Origin: Methylobacterium sp. NEAU K
GTDB lineage: Bacteria > Pseudomonadota > Alphaproteobacteria > Rhizobiales > Beijerinckiaceae
Direction of reading: 5' to 3'
Assembly: GCF_030700285.1 (NCBI RefSeq)
Contig: NZ_JAUYZJ010000001.1
Location: 186,001 to 250,000, forward strand
DNA: 64,000 nucleotides
Part shown: piece by piece, positions 14,421-24,255 of the stretch
How the letters are laid out: each line of letters starts with the position of its first letter
Position numbering within the stretch: position 1 is the first letter of the stretch
Translations under genes and position numbers: made by a program
The notes under the pieces: generated by a model
What the model was told of the DNA's origin: nothing
What the model saw: only the letters and a program-made list of their open reading frames with translations
Databases searched by the model: none

Positions 14421-15188
14421 TCACCCGAATTGCTCGCGCAGGATGCGCTCGTCGAGGCTGTGACCGGGGTCGTGCAGCAGCACGAGTTCGGTGGCGCGGT
14501 CGAGACAGGTCTCCACCGTGCAGACCCGGCGGAACTCGGTGTGGTCGGCGACCGCCGCCACGGGGCGATGGGGCGCGTCGATCACATCGATCCGGATCCG
14601 GGCATAATCCGGCAAGAGTGCACCGCGCCAGCGCCGGGGACGGAAGGCTGAGATCGGGGTCAGTGCCAGCAGCTTCGCGTCGAGTGGCAGGATCGGGCCG
14701 CCCACCGAGAGGTTGTAGGCAGTCGAGCCGGCTGCGGTGGCGACCAGCACCCCGTCGGCGATCAGCAGGTCCAGCCGCACGTTACCGTCTACCGAGATCT
14801 TCAGCTTGGCCGTCTGGTGCGTCTGGCGCAGCAGGTAGACCTCGTTGATCGCCCGCGCCCGGTGGGAACGGCCCTCCGTGTCGACCACGTCCATCAGCAA
14901 CGGGTGGATGACGCTGCGCTGGGCTTGCTCCAGGTGCTCAAGAAGGTCGTCGTCCCGGAACTCGTTCATCAGGAACCCGACCGTGCCACGATTCATGCCG
15001 TAGATCGGCTTCGGGTTGTCCATGAAGCGGTGCAGCACTTGGAGCATGAGCCCGTCGCCGCCGAGCGCCACGACGACATCCGCCTCCTCGGGCGGGACAT
15101 GATCGTAGCGCCGCATCAGGGCGGCGGCGGCCTCGCGGGCGTAGCCGGTCGGGCTCGCCACGAAGGCGATCTTCTTGAGGTTCGGCAT
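14421..15188 (-). CDS. nadK: NAD kinase
   Basis: 255 residues. It has the diacylglycerol/NAD kinase signature [16 protein letters not shown] near residue 40, the NEVYLLR motif near 115 and the glycine-rich [21 protein letters not shown] near 140. Length and the short N-terminus ([14 protein letters not shown]) match the alphaproteobacterial class. It phosphorylates NAD to NADP in the cytosol. It is transcribed alone and divergent from cutA. Confidence 0.96.
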   Translation of the reverse strand: MPNLKKIAFVASPTGYAREAAAALMRRYDHVPPEEADVVVALGGDGLMLQVLHRFMDNPKPIYGMNRGTVGFLMNEFRDDDLLEHLEQAQRSVIHPLLMDVVDTEGRSHRARAINEVYLLRQTHQTAKLKISVDGNVRLDLLIADGVLVATAAGSTAYNLSVGGPILPLDAKLLALTPISAFRPRRWRGALLPDYARIRIDVIDAPHRPVAAVADHTEFRRVCTVETCLDRATELVLLHDPGHSLDERILREQFG

Positions 15189-15334
15189 GGCGTCAGGCGC
15201 AGCCGGACGGGCGCAGCGAGGTCGCGTCGGCGTTCACGTCACGGCTCCAGTCTGATGAGCGAACCGCCCGGTTGACGTCGGTGCCACGCATGCGCCTGAC
15301 TCCTCGGGCACATGCGCGATCCCGGAGGCATAGC

Positions 15335-15679
15335 ATGGAGCGTCCGCTCCTCGTCTACACGACCTTTCCCGACGCCGCTTCGGCGCTCAACATCGGCGAG
15401 GCCCTGGTCCGCGAGCGCCTGATCGCCTGCATCAACGTGCTGCCGGGCATGATGTCGGTCTACAGCTGGAAGGGGGCCGTGGAGCGGGGCGAGGAGGTCG
15501 CGGCGATCCTAAAGAGCCGCGAGGGCCTGGCCGATGCGCTGTCGGCGGCCCTCAAGGCACGCCACCCCTACGACACGCCGATCATCCTGCATCTGCCGAT
15601 CTCCAGGGCTGACCCCGATACGGCGGCCTGGATCCTGTCGGAGACCCAAACCGGCGACCCGGAGCGTGCGGCGCCGTAG
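15335..15679 (+). CDS. cutA: CutA1 divalent-cation tolerance protein
   Basis: 114 residues. It begins MERPLLVYTTFPDAASALNIGEALV, and contains LIACINVLPGMMSVYSWKGAVERGEEVAAILKSR and the C-terminal HPYDTPIILHLPI. This is the complete CutA1 core, which makes a PII-like trimer. The gene is linked to copper tolerance in enteric bacteria, though its biochemical role is unsettled. ATG 15335 has GGAGGC upstream, while the longer open frame to 15272 is not coding-like. Confidence 0.95.
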   Translation: MERPLLVYTTFPDAASALNIGEALVRERLIACINVLPGMMSVYSWKGAVERGEEVAAILKSREGLADALSAALKARHPYDTPIILHLPISRADPDTAAWILSETQTGDPERAAP

Positions 15680-16108
15680 AGTGTTGCTCCGAAAGGTGAC
15701 CGCCGGCTTCAGAAAGAAGCGAGGCTCGTTCAGGCCTGATCGACAGTCCCGAGGCGCGGCATGGCGGCGCTCCGGTCGATCTCCGTCCAACAGGGCACGG
15801 GATGGCCGCCGTTGAACTCCGATTTTGTCAGTTCGCCTAAGCGATCGCCAACTGCCTGTGGGTAGACTTGGTCAGCGGCCGCAATCGGTGGGCCGAGCGC
15901 GGGCCAAAGATAAGCTTAGATCCGATCGGCGGGGATCTATATATTCCGCAAATATGTTTCGATATTAATAATCATAATTTTGATACAATGGATCTTTGAA
16001 ATTAATATTTGTCGTAATTACAAGCCGATGATTTTGCTTCGTCTAAGGCGACGACTATACGAGCTGGGGCGCTCCTGTAGGCGCCAAGTGTTCGGGGGCA
16101 TCGGAATC
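15680..16108. other. Intergenic region with AT-rich island
   Basis: About 430 bp. The right part, roughly 15930-16030, is strikingly AT-rich for this genome (strings such as GATCTATATATTCC and ATATTAATAATCATAATTTTGATAC). It lies directly upstream of the cupin gene, so it probably contains its promoter. It may mark horizontally acquired DNA or a site for an AT-binding nucleoid protein. No gene was seen. Confidence 0.5.
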
Positions 16109-16717
16109 ATGAAGCAGGCCAAGATCTTTGGGCACATCGCGATGGTGATGGTGGCTTCCGCCGCGAGCGGCACAGGTGTCCAGGCCGCCGGAGGCAAGCA
16201 GAGCGAGCCGCCGATGACCATCGAGCCGGCTCTGTCCGGTCCGGCCGGCCTCGCCTCGGCGAATCCGCCCGCCCTCCGGTACGGGGTCCTCTACGCGGAT
16301 GACAAGGGACAGAGCCATGTTCAGTACTGCGACCTGAAGAACTTCATTTTCAAGAGTTATGCGCCGCCCGCGGCGCCGCAATACGTTGGATTTCCGCCGG
16401 GCGAGGTCAAATCGATCAAGTACGCGGTGCTGCCGGTCGGCTATGTCGGCACTTGGCACACAGCGCCCGGCCCGCAATGGGTTATCACCCTGTCGGGCCG
16501 CTGGTCGGTGGAGGCCACGGACGGCACAGTGCTGGAGCAGGGGCCGGGCGAGGTCGAGTTCAACGCCGACATGGGATCCACGCCGCAGGGGCCGGAGGCG
16601 CATGTCGGGCATCTGACTCGTCAGGTGGGCGATGTGCCCAACGTCCAGTTGATCGTGTCCCTGAAGCCTCGCAAGGGGAAGCATGCGACGGACCCCTGCC
16701 AGCCGTCCCAACCTTGA
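16109..16717 (+). CDS. Secreted cupin-domain protein
   Basis: 202 residues. MKQAKIFGHIAMVMVASAASGTGVQAAGG is a signal peptide. The mature part has a cupin-like beta-barrel: YVGTWHTAPGPQWVITLSGRWSVEATDGTV, LEQGPGEVEFNADMG, and near the end a conserved VQLIVSLKP. The usual metal-binding histidine pattern is incomplete (WHTAPGPQW), so the catalytic state is unclear. ATG 16109 was chosen for the signal peptide; an upstream ATG at 15980 adds an AT-rich stretch that is not coding-like. Confidence 0.78.
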   Translation: MKQAKIFGHIAMVMVASAASGTGVQAAGGKQSEPPMTIEPALSGPAGLASANPPALRYGVLYADDKGQSHVQYCDLKNFIFKSYAPPAAPQYVGFPPGEVKSIKYAVLPVGYVGTWHTAPGPQWVITLSGRWSVEATDGTVLEQGPGEVEFNADMGSTPQGPEAHVGHLTRQVGDVPNVQLIVSLKPRKGKHATDPCQPSQP

Positions 16718-16827
16718 CCCTGCGGGCCGCCTCTCGCGATCGCGCTTCCGCCTGCTGCCGCTCCAGGACCGGATGACCACCTGCGGCGGGCGGGCCCCAG
16801 CAGGCAAGCCCCACCGTCGCGCCCGGT

Positions 16828-17964
16828 TCAGGCGCCGTTGACCGGGTAGCTGCGGCCCTTCCAGGTGGCGGCGCCGGCGCGCTCCCGTCGCAGCAGCACG
16901 TTCCACTGGATCGCCAGAGCCACCACCACCGCCGCCGGATGGAGCGGGATCGTCGCCAGCGGCGCCCGCACGGCCAGTGTGATCGCCGCGCGGGTCGCGA
17001 GCGACAGGGCGCAGGCCGTCGCGGCCAGGATCAGGGCACCCGGCGGAACCGCTCCGAACAGGCCGGCCAGAACCAGGAGCGGCGGCAGGACATGTCCGCA
17101 GCCCAGCAGCAGCGTCCAGACCGGAAGCGCGCGGGGCGTCGCCATGCCCTCGTGGGCATTCTTCGAGAAGCCCGCCCAGGCCTGCGCGAACCCGTGATAC
17201 ATCCGGCAGGTCGCCAGCCCGGCGCCCGCGACGAGATCGGTGCGGTACCCGGCCGCGCGCAGGAGCCGGGGCAGGCGCACGCCGTCGTGCAGGAAGGCGC
17301 GGATCGCGCCGTGGCCGCCGATCGCCGCGTAGGATGCAGCTTCGATCAGGATGAGCTGGCCGCAGGCCGCCCCCAGGGCTGGGTCGAGGCGGCGGCGCAT
17401 CAGCGGAACGGGCAGGTAGCCGACGAGCAAAAAGTCGATCATCGGCACGGTCAGCAACTCGCCCAGCGTCTCGGTGCGCTGACGGGGCACGCCGCTGATC
17501 AGGGCCGCGCCGGTGCGCCGGGCCTGCGCCGCGAGCGCCGCGGCGGCGTCGGGCTCCAGGCGCACGTCGGCGTCGATGAACATCAGGTGCCGGCCGCGGG
17601 CGAGCCCCGCGATATGGGCGCAGGCGTGATTCTTGCCCGTCCAGCCCTCCGGAAGCGGCGGCACGGGGACGATGCGCAGGCGCGGGTCGCCGATGGCGCG
17701 CACGATCCGTGCGGTATCGTCCGTGGAATGGTCGTCGCCGACGATCACCTCCACCGGCACCGCGATGCTGGCCAGCGCAGCGCGGACCGTGCCGTCGATG
17801 TTGTCGGCCTCATTGCGCGCCGGGATCAGGATCGAGACCAGGCCGGGATCCGCCTCCGGGGCCGGCCGGCGCAGGGCCAGGAGGTTCATTGCCGCCAGCA
17901 CGGTCGGGAGGAGGGCTGCGAGCAGGCAGAGGAGAGCCAGGGCCGTGGGGATCAGGTCGGTCAT
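16828..17964 (-). CDS. Family 2 glycosyltransferase (CrtQ-like), carotenoid locus
   Basis: 378 residues. It has an N-terminal membrane helix (TALALLCLLAALLPTVLAAMNLL), then a GT-A domain: VSILIPARNEADNIDGTV, VEVIVGDDHSTDDTA, and the DxD-type FIDADVRLEP near 150. Two or three C-terminal membrane helices follow. The order and size match the glycosyltransferases acting on C30 carotenoid acids (CrtQ of staphyloxanthin synthesis). It is the last gene of the minus-strand carotenoid run, next to an acyltransferase and two CrtI-type enzymes. Sugar donor and acceptor are inferred from context only. Confidence 0.78.
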   Translation of the reverse strand: MTDLIPTALALLCLLAALLPTVLAAMNLLALRRPAPEADPGLVSILIPARNEADNIDGTVRAALASIAVPVEVIVGDDHSTDDTARIVRAIGDPRLRIVPVPPLPEGWTGKNHACAHIAGLARGRHLMFIDADVRLEPDAAAALAAQARRTGAALISGVPRQRTETLGELLTVPMIDFLLVGYLPVPLMRRRLDPALGAACGQLILIEAASYAAIGGHGAIRAFLHDGVRLPRLLRAAGYRTDLVAGAGLATCRMYHGFAQAWAGFSKNAHEGMATPRALPVWTLLLGCGHVLPPLLVLAGLFGAVPPGALILAATACALSLATRAAITLAVRAPLATIPLHPAAVVVALAIQWNVLLRRERAGAATWKGRSYPVNGA

Positions 17965-18031
17965 CGCCCGCGCAGAGAAAAGGCGCCCCCCGCATCCGGC
18001 ATCGCGCGCGGGCGGATCGGGCGGAACATCA

Positions 18032-18964
18032 TCATGCGGCGCGATCGTGCTCGTCGGCGGCGCGGTGGGCCGGGTCGAAGCGGCGCCCCGCCAGCTTGGC
18101 AGCGAGGCGCCGCCAGAGGTCGTAGATGCCGCCGACGCCCTTCCGGCCCGAGACCAGCGCCTGGAAGCGCTCCGGCTCGCGGCTGATCACGTCGGCGCTC
18201 AGCCGGTCGAGCAGTGCGGTCAGGCTTGCTTCCATGTGGGCCAGCCGCGCCGGCCGCGGCAGCGCTGCGAGTTCCGCGCCCGTCATCGCAGGCCCGAAGG
18301 CCGCGAAGGCTTCGGCGCCGCGCTCGTCCCAGAACGCATATTCCAGGGCGAGCGGCACGAACAGCGCGTTGGGGGCCATCTCGGCGAGCCGCGCCACGCC
18401 CGGGCGCAGCCCGAGAGGTCGAGCCCGCACGTCGACGAAGCGACCCTGCGCGGTGATCCAGAGCATGCTGCCGGAAGCCGTCAGGATCGCCCGGGCGGCG
18501 GCCAGGAACTGTGCCGCGCCGCGAGGACTGTCGAGGTCGACCCCGAAGGCGCCGATCCGTTCGAACACCTGGTACCGCGCCAGCATCGAGGCGTCGAACG
18601 GTGCCCGGCTCTCCCGCTCCGGGTAGAGCCGGCCCGCCAGCACGATGATCAGCGCCGCATCCCACCAAGCGGGATGGTTGCAGTAGATAACCAGCGGGCC
18701 AGGATGGTCTTGGGCCGGCTGCGCGCTCCAGTGAGGCAGGCGCAGGGCGTCGAAATGGCGGTGCAGGTAGCGCTCGAACCACGCCACCATGAAGCGCCAG
18801 ACCAGGGGATGGATCGGCCGCAGGCGGGCCGCCGAGGGGGCGGACGGATTTCCTCTCCCGTCTGCAGGTGGCGGTGGAGCAAGCGACAGCGGGGCGCGGG
18901 CCGGGACGAAGGCCCGCGAGCGGGGAGCGGGATTGCCGGAAGGGTCGCAACCGGCGCGCGACAT
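18032..18964 (-). CDS. Lysophospholipid-acyltransferase-like protein (CrtO-type role)
   Basis: The conserved region has the acyltransferase HX4D motif in YCNHPAWWDAALI, then FDASMLARYQVFERIGAFGVDLD and LWITAQGRFVDVR, the counterpart of the PlsC glycerolipid-binding blocks. Beside the glycosyltransferase it probably esterifies a carotenoid glycoside, as CrtO does in Staphylococcus. The start is doubtful: ATG 18964 adds ~58 proline-rich residues encoded by repeat-like DNA. The conserved part begins around LRPIHPLVWRF, and an ATG at 18790 is another option. Confidence 0.75.
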   Translation of the reverse strand: MSRAGCDPSGNPAPRSRAFVPARAPLSLAPPPPADGRGNPSAPSAARLRPIHPLVWRFMVAWFERYLHRHFDALRLPHWSAQPAQDHPGPLVIYCNHPAWWDAALIIVLAGRLYPERESRAPFDASMLARYQVFERIGAFGVDLDSPRGAAQFLAAARAILTASGSMLWITAQGRFVDVRARPLGLRPGVARLAEMAPNALFVPLALEYAFWDERGAEAFAAFGPAMTGAELAALPRPARLAHMEASLTALLDRLSADVISREPERFQALVSGRKGVGGIYDLWRRLAAKLAGRRFDPAHRAADEHDRAA

Positions 18965-19040
18965 GGTACCCTCGCGATGCGCTTCTCCCGGCCCGCTTCG
19001 CGGGCCACTCTCCCCCGATGAGGGGGGAGGGGAGGGCGCA
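18895..19040. repeat. Repeat-like intergenic DNA with tandem hairpins
   Basis: A stretch with two strong hairpins, GGCCCGC-TTC-GCGGGCC (18990-19006) and CTCCCCC-GATG-AGGGGGGAG (about 19010-19029), next to GCGATGCGCTTCTCCCGG. This style of palindromic sequence is typical of dispersed intergenic repeats in Methylobacterium. It separates the CrtI-like gene from the acyltransferase gene and may attenuate or stabilise the transcript. Confidence 0.4.
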
Positions 19041-19047
19041 GCCTGGG

Positions 19048-20577
19048 TCACGCGGATTCGCGCAGAGTGCCGCGCGCGTCCTGATCATGCGCGTCGGCGG
19101 CGATCCAGCCGGACATCATCACCATCGGCATGCCGGGACCCGGATGGGCGGCGCCGCCTGCGAGATAGAGGCCGCGCACCTGACGCGAGCGGTTGCCGGG
19201 CTTGAACGCGCCCATCACCCGCCCGTGCGAGGCCAGCCCGTAGATCGCGCCGTTGAGCACCCGGTAGCGCTCGTGGATGTCCTGCGGGGTGAGGTGGCGC
19301 TCGACGACAATGCGCTCCTCCAGATCCGGCATGGCCGCCGTCCGCTTGAGCTTGTCCAAAATGGTCCGGCGGTAGTTCTGGAACAGGGGCCCGTCCGGTC
19401 GCCAGTCGTGGTGCGGGCGCAGGTAGGGGGTGTGCACCAGGACGTAGAGCGCCTCGCCACCCTCCGGGGCCACGCTCGGGTCGGTTGAGGAGGGGGCCGC
19501 CAAATAGGCGGTCGGGTCCGGCGCCGGTTCGCCCTTGTTGTAGATGTAGTCGAACTCCTCCTCGGGGTCTCGGGAGAAGACGAAGTCGTGGTGGTTCAGG
19601 TGCTCGTAGCGCTTGTTCAGGCCGAGATAGAGCACGACGCCCGAGCAGGCCGGCTCGGGGTTCTTCTTTGCATAGATCTTGGCCGCCTCGCCGCCGACGA
19701 GTTCTCGGTAGGTGCGCACCGAATCCATGTTGGAGATCACCGCGTCGAAGGGCGTGACGCCCTCGGCGGTGCGCACCCCCCGGACCGCGCCGCCCGCGGT
19801 CTCGATGCCGGTCACCTCGACGCCGGTCTTGCAGGTGGCGCCGAGTTCCTGGGCGAGCTTGGCCAGACCCTCCGCCACCGCGCGGGTGCCGCCCATCGGG
19901 TACCAGACCCCGTCCGCGGTCTGCATGTGGGCGATGGCGCACAGCACCGCCGGCGCCCCGTAGGGCGACGAGCCGACATATTGCACGAAGTGGTCGAGCA
20001 TCTGGGCGAGCCGCGCATCCTTCACCTTGCCGCGGATCGTCGAAGCCACGGAGGCGTGCATGCGCAGGGACAGCACGTCGCGCAGCGTGCCGGGATTCAT
20101 GTTGGCGCGGATGTTGATCGTGTCGAACAGGTCCTCGACCGGTTTCCAGAAGAAGAATTTCTCGGACACCCCGTGCAAGTGCTCCGAGATGGAGAGGAAC
20201 TTCTTGTAGCCCTCGCCGGTGCCTGGGGCGAAGCGATCCATGTCGCCTGCCATCCGCTCGACATCCTGCATCAGGTCGATGCGGGTGCCGTCGTCGAAGA
20301 AGCAGCGCCATTGCGGGTCGAGGCGGCGCAGGTCCATGTAGTCGTGGACCGAGCGGCCGGCCTCCGCGAAGATCCGCTCCAGCACCCGGGGGACCGTCAG
20401 GATGGTCGGGCCCATGTCGAAGCGGAAGCCACCCTCGTGCAGCACCGCCGCCTTGCCGCCGAGCCAGCCGTTCTTGTCGTAGACCGTCACGCGGTGGCCG
20501 CGCGCTGCGGCGACGCAGGCGGCCGCAAGCCCGCCGAGCCCGCTGCCGATGACGGCGACCGTGGAATCCTGGCTCAT
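19048..20577 (-). CDS. CrtI/CrtN-family carotenoid desaturase or oxidase (first of two)
   Basis: 509 residues. MSQDSTVAVIGSGLGGLAAACV is the FAD-binding dinucleotide motif, and NGWLGGKAAVLHEGGFRFDMGPT is typical of phytoene desaturases. The C-terminal GLYLAGGAAHPGPGMPMVMMSG is the family's FAD-contact motif. It acts on a C30 or C40 polyene, adding double bonds or oxidising an end methyl as in CrtP/CrtNb; sequence alone does not decide which. The start at ATG 20577 follows the dinucleotide fold closely. It lies downstream of the amidotransferase gene in the minus-strand run. Confidence 0.9.
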   Translation of the reverse strand: MSQDSTVAVIGSGLGGLAAACVAAARGHRVTVYDKNGWLGGKAAVLHEGGFRFDMGPTILTVPRVLERIFAEAGRSVHDYMDLRRLDPQWRCFFDDGTRIDLMQDVERMAGDMDRFAPGTGEGYKKFLSISEHLHGVSEKFFFWKPVEDLFDTINIRANMNPGTLRDVLSLRMHASVASTIRGKVKDARLAQMLDHFVQYVGSSPYGAPAVLCAIAHMQTADGVWYPMGGTRAVAEGLAKLAQELGATCKTGVEVTGIETAGGAVRGVRTAEGVTPFDAVISNMDSVRTYRELVGGEAAKIYAKKNPEPACSGVVLYLGLNKRYEHLNHHDFVFSRDPEEEFDYIYNKGEPAPDPTAYLAAPSSTDPSVAPEGGEALYVLVHTPYLRPHHDWRPDGPLFQNYRRTILDKLKRTAAMPDLEERIVVERHLTPQDIHERYRVLNGAIYGLASHGRVMGAFKPGNRSRQVRGLYLAGGAAHPGPGMPMVMMSGWIAADAHDQDARGTLRESA

Positions 20578-20680
20578 CCTGGTAGGTCGCTCCCCGGGCC
20601 GGTAGGGCGTGGCCCGCAACAGGGAAGCTAGACTTGGGGCCGGGCGGGTCAACGCGCCACCCGGTCGCGGAGGCGGTCGA

Positions 20681-21523
20681 TCAAGCCTCACCTGTGGACA
20701 GGCGCGCCAGGAAGTTGCCGATCTCCCTGCGGCGCAGATCCGCCTCGAGCACCTCCGGGCCGAGGCCGTGGCGCCAGGCCAGACGGCGCACGGTCTCGGG
20801 ATCGCCTTTCTGCAGGGCCGCGACCTCGTCGGCATACGTCGCCACCACACGCGGATCCGCGGCGAGGCCCGCCTCGACGATCGCCGTGTCGCAGAGGCGC
20901 AGCATCGCGGCGAGTTCGTCGAGGTCGAGTTCCGGGTGATACTGCGTGCCCCAGAACCAGCCGGCGCCGTGCCGGATCTCGATGGCCTGGACGCCCAGAA
21001 GCCGGTTGCCGGCGAGCACCCGGGCGCCCGGAGGCGGTTCCAGCACTGCGTCCGAGTGGATCGCGAGTGCGTCCCAGACCGCCGGACGGCCAGCGAGCAG
21101 GGGATGGGTGCGGCCCTCCTGGGTCGGTGTGATCGACCGGGCGAAGCCGTATTCCGGCCCGCGCGGGTTCTCCGCCGCCCGGCCGCCCGCGACGGTGGCG
21201 GCGACCTGCACGCCCCAGCACGAACCGAACACCGCCAGTCCCGCGCCCAGCGCCGCGCGCATCAGATCGAGCTGCCGGGTCACAGCCGGCGTCCCCTCGG
21301 AGACCTTGAGGGTCGATCCGGTGAAAATCAGCCCGTCGAAATCCGACAGCCCCTGCGGAAGGGCCGCGCCGGCATCCGCAGGGCTGACCAGGCGGCAGGC
21401 GGCCTCCGGCGCGAGGTCCTGCACCACCACGGCGTAGGATTCGGCCGAGGTCCTGCCCGTGGCCGTCACGTGCCGCTCGCGGGCCGCGCGGTCGTTGCCG
21501 TCGGCGCTGAGCAGGCGGAGCAT
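20681..21523 (-). CDS. Class I glutamine amidotransferase-like protein
   Basis: 280 residues with a GATase1 domain. It has FDGLIFTGSTLKVSEG, the nucleophile elbow FGSCWGVQ (Cys102) and the pair GTQYHPELDLDE (His196, Glu198), a complete catalytic triad. This is a stand-alone protein of the GMP-synthase-glutaminase type. The last ~75 residues are a helical extension. Substrates are unknown. It sits between the ABC permease gene and a CrtI-like gene; a role in pigment formation is possible but not shown. Confidence 0.85.
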   Translation of the reverse strand: MLRLLSADGNDRAARERHVTATGRTSAESYAVVVQDLAPEAACRLVSPADAGAALPQGLSDFDGLIFTGSTLKVSEGTPAVTRQLDLMRAALGAGLAVFGSCWGVQVAATVAGGRAAENPRGPEYGFARSITPTQEGRTHPLLAGRPAVWDALAIHSDAVLEPPPGARVLAGNRLLGVQAIEIRHGAGWFWGTQYHPELDLDELAAMLRLCDTAIVEAGLAADPRVVATYADEVAALQKGDPETVRRLAWRHGLGPEVLEADLRRREIGNFLARLSTGEA

Positions 21524-21624
21524 GCAGTGCTTTCGTTGCGTGAGGCCGGAGACCGTGCCCGAATGGGCCCGCCTTGTCCGGGGACGGCTCGTCGCAGCAC
21601 CGGCGCGGCCGGTCGCGCCCCGGG

Positions 21625-22827
21625 TCAGGCCGTCCGCCGTGCCACCAGGGCGAGCGCGAGGCCGAGCCCGCAGAGCGTCAGCGCGACCAGCACTCCGAGC
21701 GCCGGCGCCGCGGCGGAAAAGCCCTCGCCGAGGGCATTCTGATACGCCTCGATCGCCCAGGCGTTGGGGGTGAGCCAGCCGGCCTGCTGCAGCCAGGGCG
21801 GCATCAGGAAGCGCGGTACCATCGAGCCGCCCACCGCCGAGAGCAGCAGCACCCCGAAGGTCGAAGCGAGGTGGGCCTGCTGGCGCGAGGCTGCCAGCGC
21901 GCAGGCCGCCAGTGCCAGTCCGGCCGCCATCGCGGAGACCAGCAGGCAGGCGGCCAGGAAGGCCGGCCAGTGCGGGCCGATCTCGACCCCGTAGAGGAGC
22001 GCGGCGGCCAGGAAGATCAGGCCTGCCTGGACGACGCCCTGGAGGGTCAGAAAGCCGAACTTGCCGAGCACCACCACCGGCAAGCCGCCGGGGCCGGCCA
22101 TCAGGCGCTCGCTGATCCCGGTCTCGCGCTCCTCCACCAGCGACAGCGCGCCCTGCATGGCGGCGAACAGCAGGAACACCGCGGTGATGGCACCCGCGTA
22201 ATAGCTAACCCGGGCGTTGGCGGTGCCGGCGGCGGTGCTGCGGCGCTCGACCAGAGAGGCGAAGCTGAACGGCTCCTTCTTGGCGCGCTGCTCGGCGAAG
22301 GCTTCCTCGAGGAATCGGCGCTCGTCCGGGCCGATCTTGCCGGTGCGCTCCACGTCGGCGACGATCCGGGAGAGCACCACGTCGGGCAGCGCTTCGTTCA
22401 GCACGCGCTGGAGCTGGCCGAGGGCGATCGGCGTGGCCAAGGCTTTCGCCGGGTTCTCGACCAGCACCACCGGCTGGTCGGCGGGCGCCGCACCCACCGG
22501 GGCGGCGATCAGGTCGCCGCGCAGAACCAGGGCTACGTCGACCTCGCCGGAGCGGACGGCATGGGTCACATCCGCGAGGCCCGTCGCGGGCAGGCGCGTG
22601 ACCCGCAGGGATGGATCGGCTTCGAGGGCATCGGAGAGGCGCCGCGTGGCTGCTGTCTGGGCGAAATCGGCCAGCCCGAGATGGATGCGGATCCGGTCGC
22701 CCGTCGCCCCGGAGAAGATCGCCGCGAAGATCACGAAGATGACGGTCGGCAGCACGAAGGCCATGACCAGAGCGGCGCGGTCGCGCAGGAGGCTGAGGGC
22801 CATCACCCGGAAAGCGGCGCCGATCAT
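21625..22827 (-). CDS. ABC-2 type transporter permease
   Basis: 400 residues. One N-terminal membrane helix ([23 protein letters not shown]) is followed by a periplasmic domain of about 150 residues. A cluster of five helices follows ([16 protein letters not shown] to [21 protein letters not shown]) with the [14 protein letters not shown] loop typical of ABC-2 exporters. The start overlaps the end of the ATPase gene by 4 bp, so both proteins belong to one exporter. An export role for lipid-like or pigment-related substrate is inferred from location. Confidence 0.88.
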   Translation of the reverse strand: MIGAAFRVMALSLLRDRAALVMAFVLPTVIFVIFAAIFSGATGDRIRIHLGLADFAQTAATRRLSDALEADPSLRVTRLPATGLADVTHAVRSGEVDVALVLRGDLIAAPVGAAPADQPVVLVENPAKALATPIALGQLQRVLNEALPDVVLSRIVADVERTGKIGPDERRFLEEAFAEQRAKKEPFSFASLVERRSTAAGTANARVSYYAGAITAVFLLFAAMQGALSLVEERETGISERLMAGPGGLPVVVLGKFGFLTLQGVVQAGLIFLAAALLYGVEIGPHWPAFLAACLLVSAMAAGLALAACALAASRQQAHLASTFGVLLLSAVGGSMVPRFLMPPWLQQAGWLTPNAWAIEAYQNALGEGFSAAAPALGVLVALTLCGLGLALALVARRTA

Positions 22828-23804
22828 CCGCCGGCTCCCGCAAGGCGCGGGGCCGCCGCGTCGCGGACCGCCACGCCCCGGGGTCGGAGCGCGTCGAGGT
22901 AGAGCGCCTCCAGCCGCGGGGCGCGGACCCGCACTTCGGCGACGGGCACACCCTGCGCCCGCAGGGCGCCGAGCAGGGCCGCGCCGTCAAGGCCGGAGCG
23001 CTCGACCGTGCGCCAGACCAAGCCGTCCGATTCGGCCGGCGTGAAGCCTGCCCGGCGCAGCACCGCCTCGCCGGGCCCGTCCGCCGGCACGGTCAGGCTC
23101 AACTCCCGCTCCGGCGCTCCGGCGCGCAGCTGTGCGAGCAGGTCTGCCAGCTGCCCCGCCCGTACGATCCGCCCCTGCGCCAGGAACGCGACCCGGGAGG
23201 CGAGGCGCTCGGCCTCGGCGAAGTCGTGGGTGGCGATCAGGATCGCGGTGCCCGCCGCCTTCAGCCGGTCGAGCACCGCGTGGATCGCCGCTCGGGCGGC
23301 GAGGTCGACGCCGCTCGTCGGCTCGTCGAGGAGCACCAGCCGGGGCCGGTTCATCAGGCTGGCCGCGATGTTGACCCGCCGCCGGTAGCCTCCGGACAGG
23401 ATGCCCACGGGATGGTGCGCCACGTCGGCGATGTCCGCCATCGCCAGGGCGGCATCCACTGCCCCGCGCCGCTCGCGTCGGGGCACGCCCGCGAGCTGGC
23501 CGAAGATTCCGAGGTTTTCCGACACGGTGAGCCGCGGGTAGAGGGCGATCTCCTGAGGTACCCAGCCGATGCCGCGGCGTGCGCGCCCTTCCCGGAACGG
23601 GGCGGCGCCGGCCACGCGCACCGATCCCCGACTCGGGCCGAGGCGGCCCGCCACGAGGCGCATCAGCGAGGACTTGCCGGCCCCGTTCGGCCCGAGCAGC
23701 GCCAGTGTCTCACCGACGTCGAGGTCGAGATCGACCCGCTCCAGCACCAGACGCCCGCGAAGCTCCAGGTCGACGCCCTCGATCCGGACGAGGGGATCGC
23801 CCAC
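22824..23804 (-). CDS. ABC transporter ATP-binding protein
   Basis: 326 residues. Walker A is [11 protein letters not shown], the Q-loop is [14 protein letters not shown], the signature is [15 protein letters not shown], Walker B is [12 protein letters not shown] and the H-loop is ATHDF. A ~100-residue C-terminal extension follows the ATPase domain, as in ABC-2 exporter ATPases. GTG 23804 was chosen because it lies just after the DUF2141 stop; the frame runs further upstream but overlaps the DUF2141 gene. Coupled to the permease gene by a 4-bp overlap. Confidence 0.9.
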   Translation of the reverse strand: MGDPLVRIEGVDLELRGRLVLERVDLDLDVGETLALLGPNGAGKSSLMRLVAGRLGPSRGSVRVAGAAPFREGRARRGIGWVPQEIALYPRLTVSENLGIFGQLAGVPRRERRGAVDAALAMADIADVAHHPVGILSGGYRRRVNIAASLMNRPRLVLLDEPTSGVDLAARAAIHAVLDRLKAAGTAILIATHDFAEAERLASRVAFLAQGRIVRAGQLADLLAQLRAGAPERELSLTVPADGPGEAVLRRAGFTPAESDGLVWRTVERSGLDGAALLGALRAQGVPVAEVRVRAPRLEALYLDALRPRGVAVRDAAAPRLAGAGG

Positions 23805-23808
23805 CGCG

Positions 23809-24255
23809 TCACCGCCCCGGCAAGGCGCGGGCGAGGCGTACGCGCACGGAGGCGCCCGGCTCACGAAGCGCGAAAGCGGCGTCGGAAAAATCCGGCCGCG
23901 CCCGCCGCGCGACGGCGCCGGAGAATCCGTAGGGCTCCAGCGGCAGTCCGAGCCCGGTGCGGTCGAGGCGGCCGTCGCCATTCGAATCCTGAAAGGCCGC
24001 GACCGCATACACTCCTGGGGCCACGTCCCGGAAGGTGAACAGCGCCCGTCCCCCGGAGGCCGTCGCTTCGTCGCCCCGGGTGCAGAACGGCTCCGACAGG
24101 CCGCCCTGGCAGAGGGTCACGCGGACCGGGCCGCCGCCGGGCTCGATCGCGTCGACCTCGACCTGCACGGTCGCGGCTGCGGCTGGCAGGGCGGACAGCA
24201 CCGCGACGACGCAGAGGCCGGCCATCGGCGCGGCCCGGCCCGATCGCCTGATCAC
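23809..24255 (-). CDS. DUF2141 secreted protein
   Basis: 148 residues starting at a GTG that overlaps the preceding gene's TGA (GTGA), so it is translationally coupled. It has a signal peptide ([18 protein letters not shown]). A beta-rich DUF2141 domain follows, with [45 protein letters not shown] and [11 protein letters not shown]2141 genes often lie beside carotenoid genes in alphaproteobacteria. The role is unknown. Confidence 0.86.
   Translation of the reverse strand: MIRRSGRAAPMAGLCVVAVLSALPAAAATVQVEVDAIEPGGGPVRVTLCQGGLSEPFCTRGDEATASGGRALFTFRDVAPGVYAVAAFQDSNGDGRLDRTGLGLPLEPYGFSGAVARRARPDFSDAAFALREPGASVRVRLARALPGR

Noticed and set aside
19588-20631. A 347-codon plus-strand frame opposite the first CrtI-like gene
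   Set aside because: The opposite strand encodes a complete FAD-dependent desaturase with all family motifs; this is its shadow.
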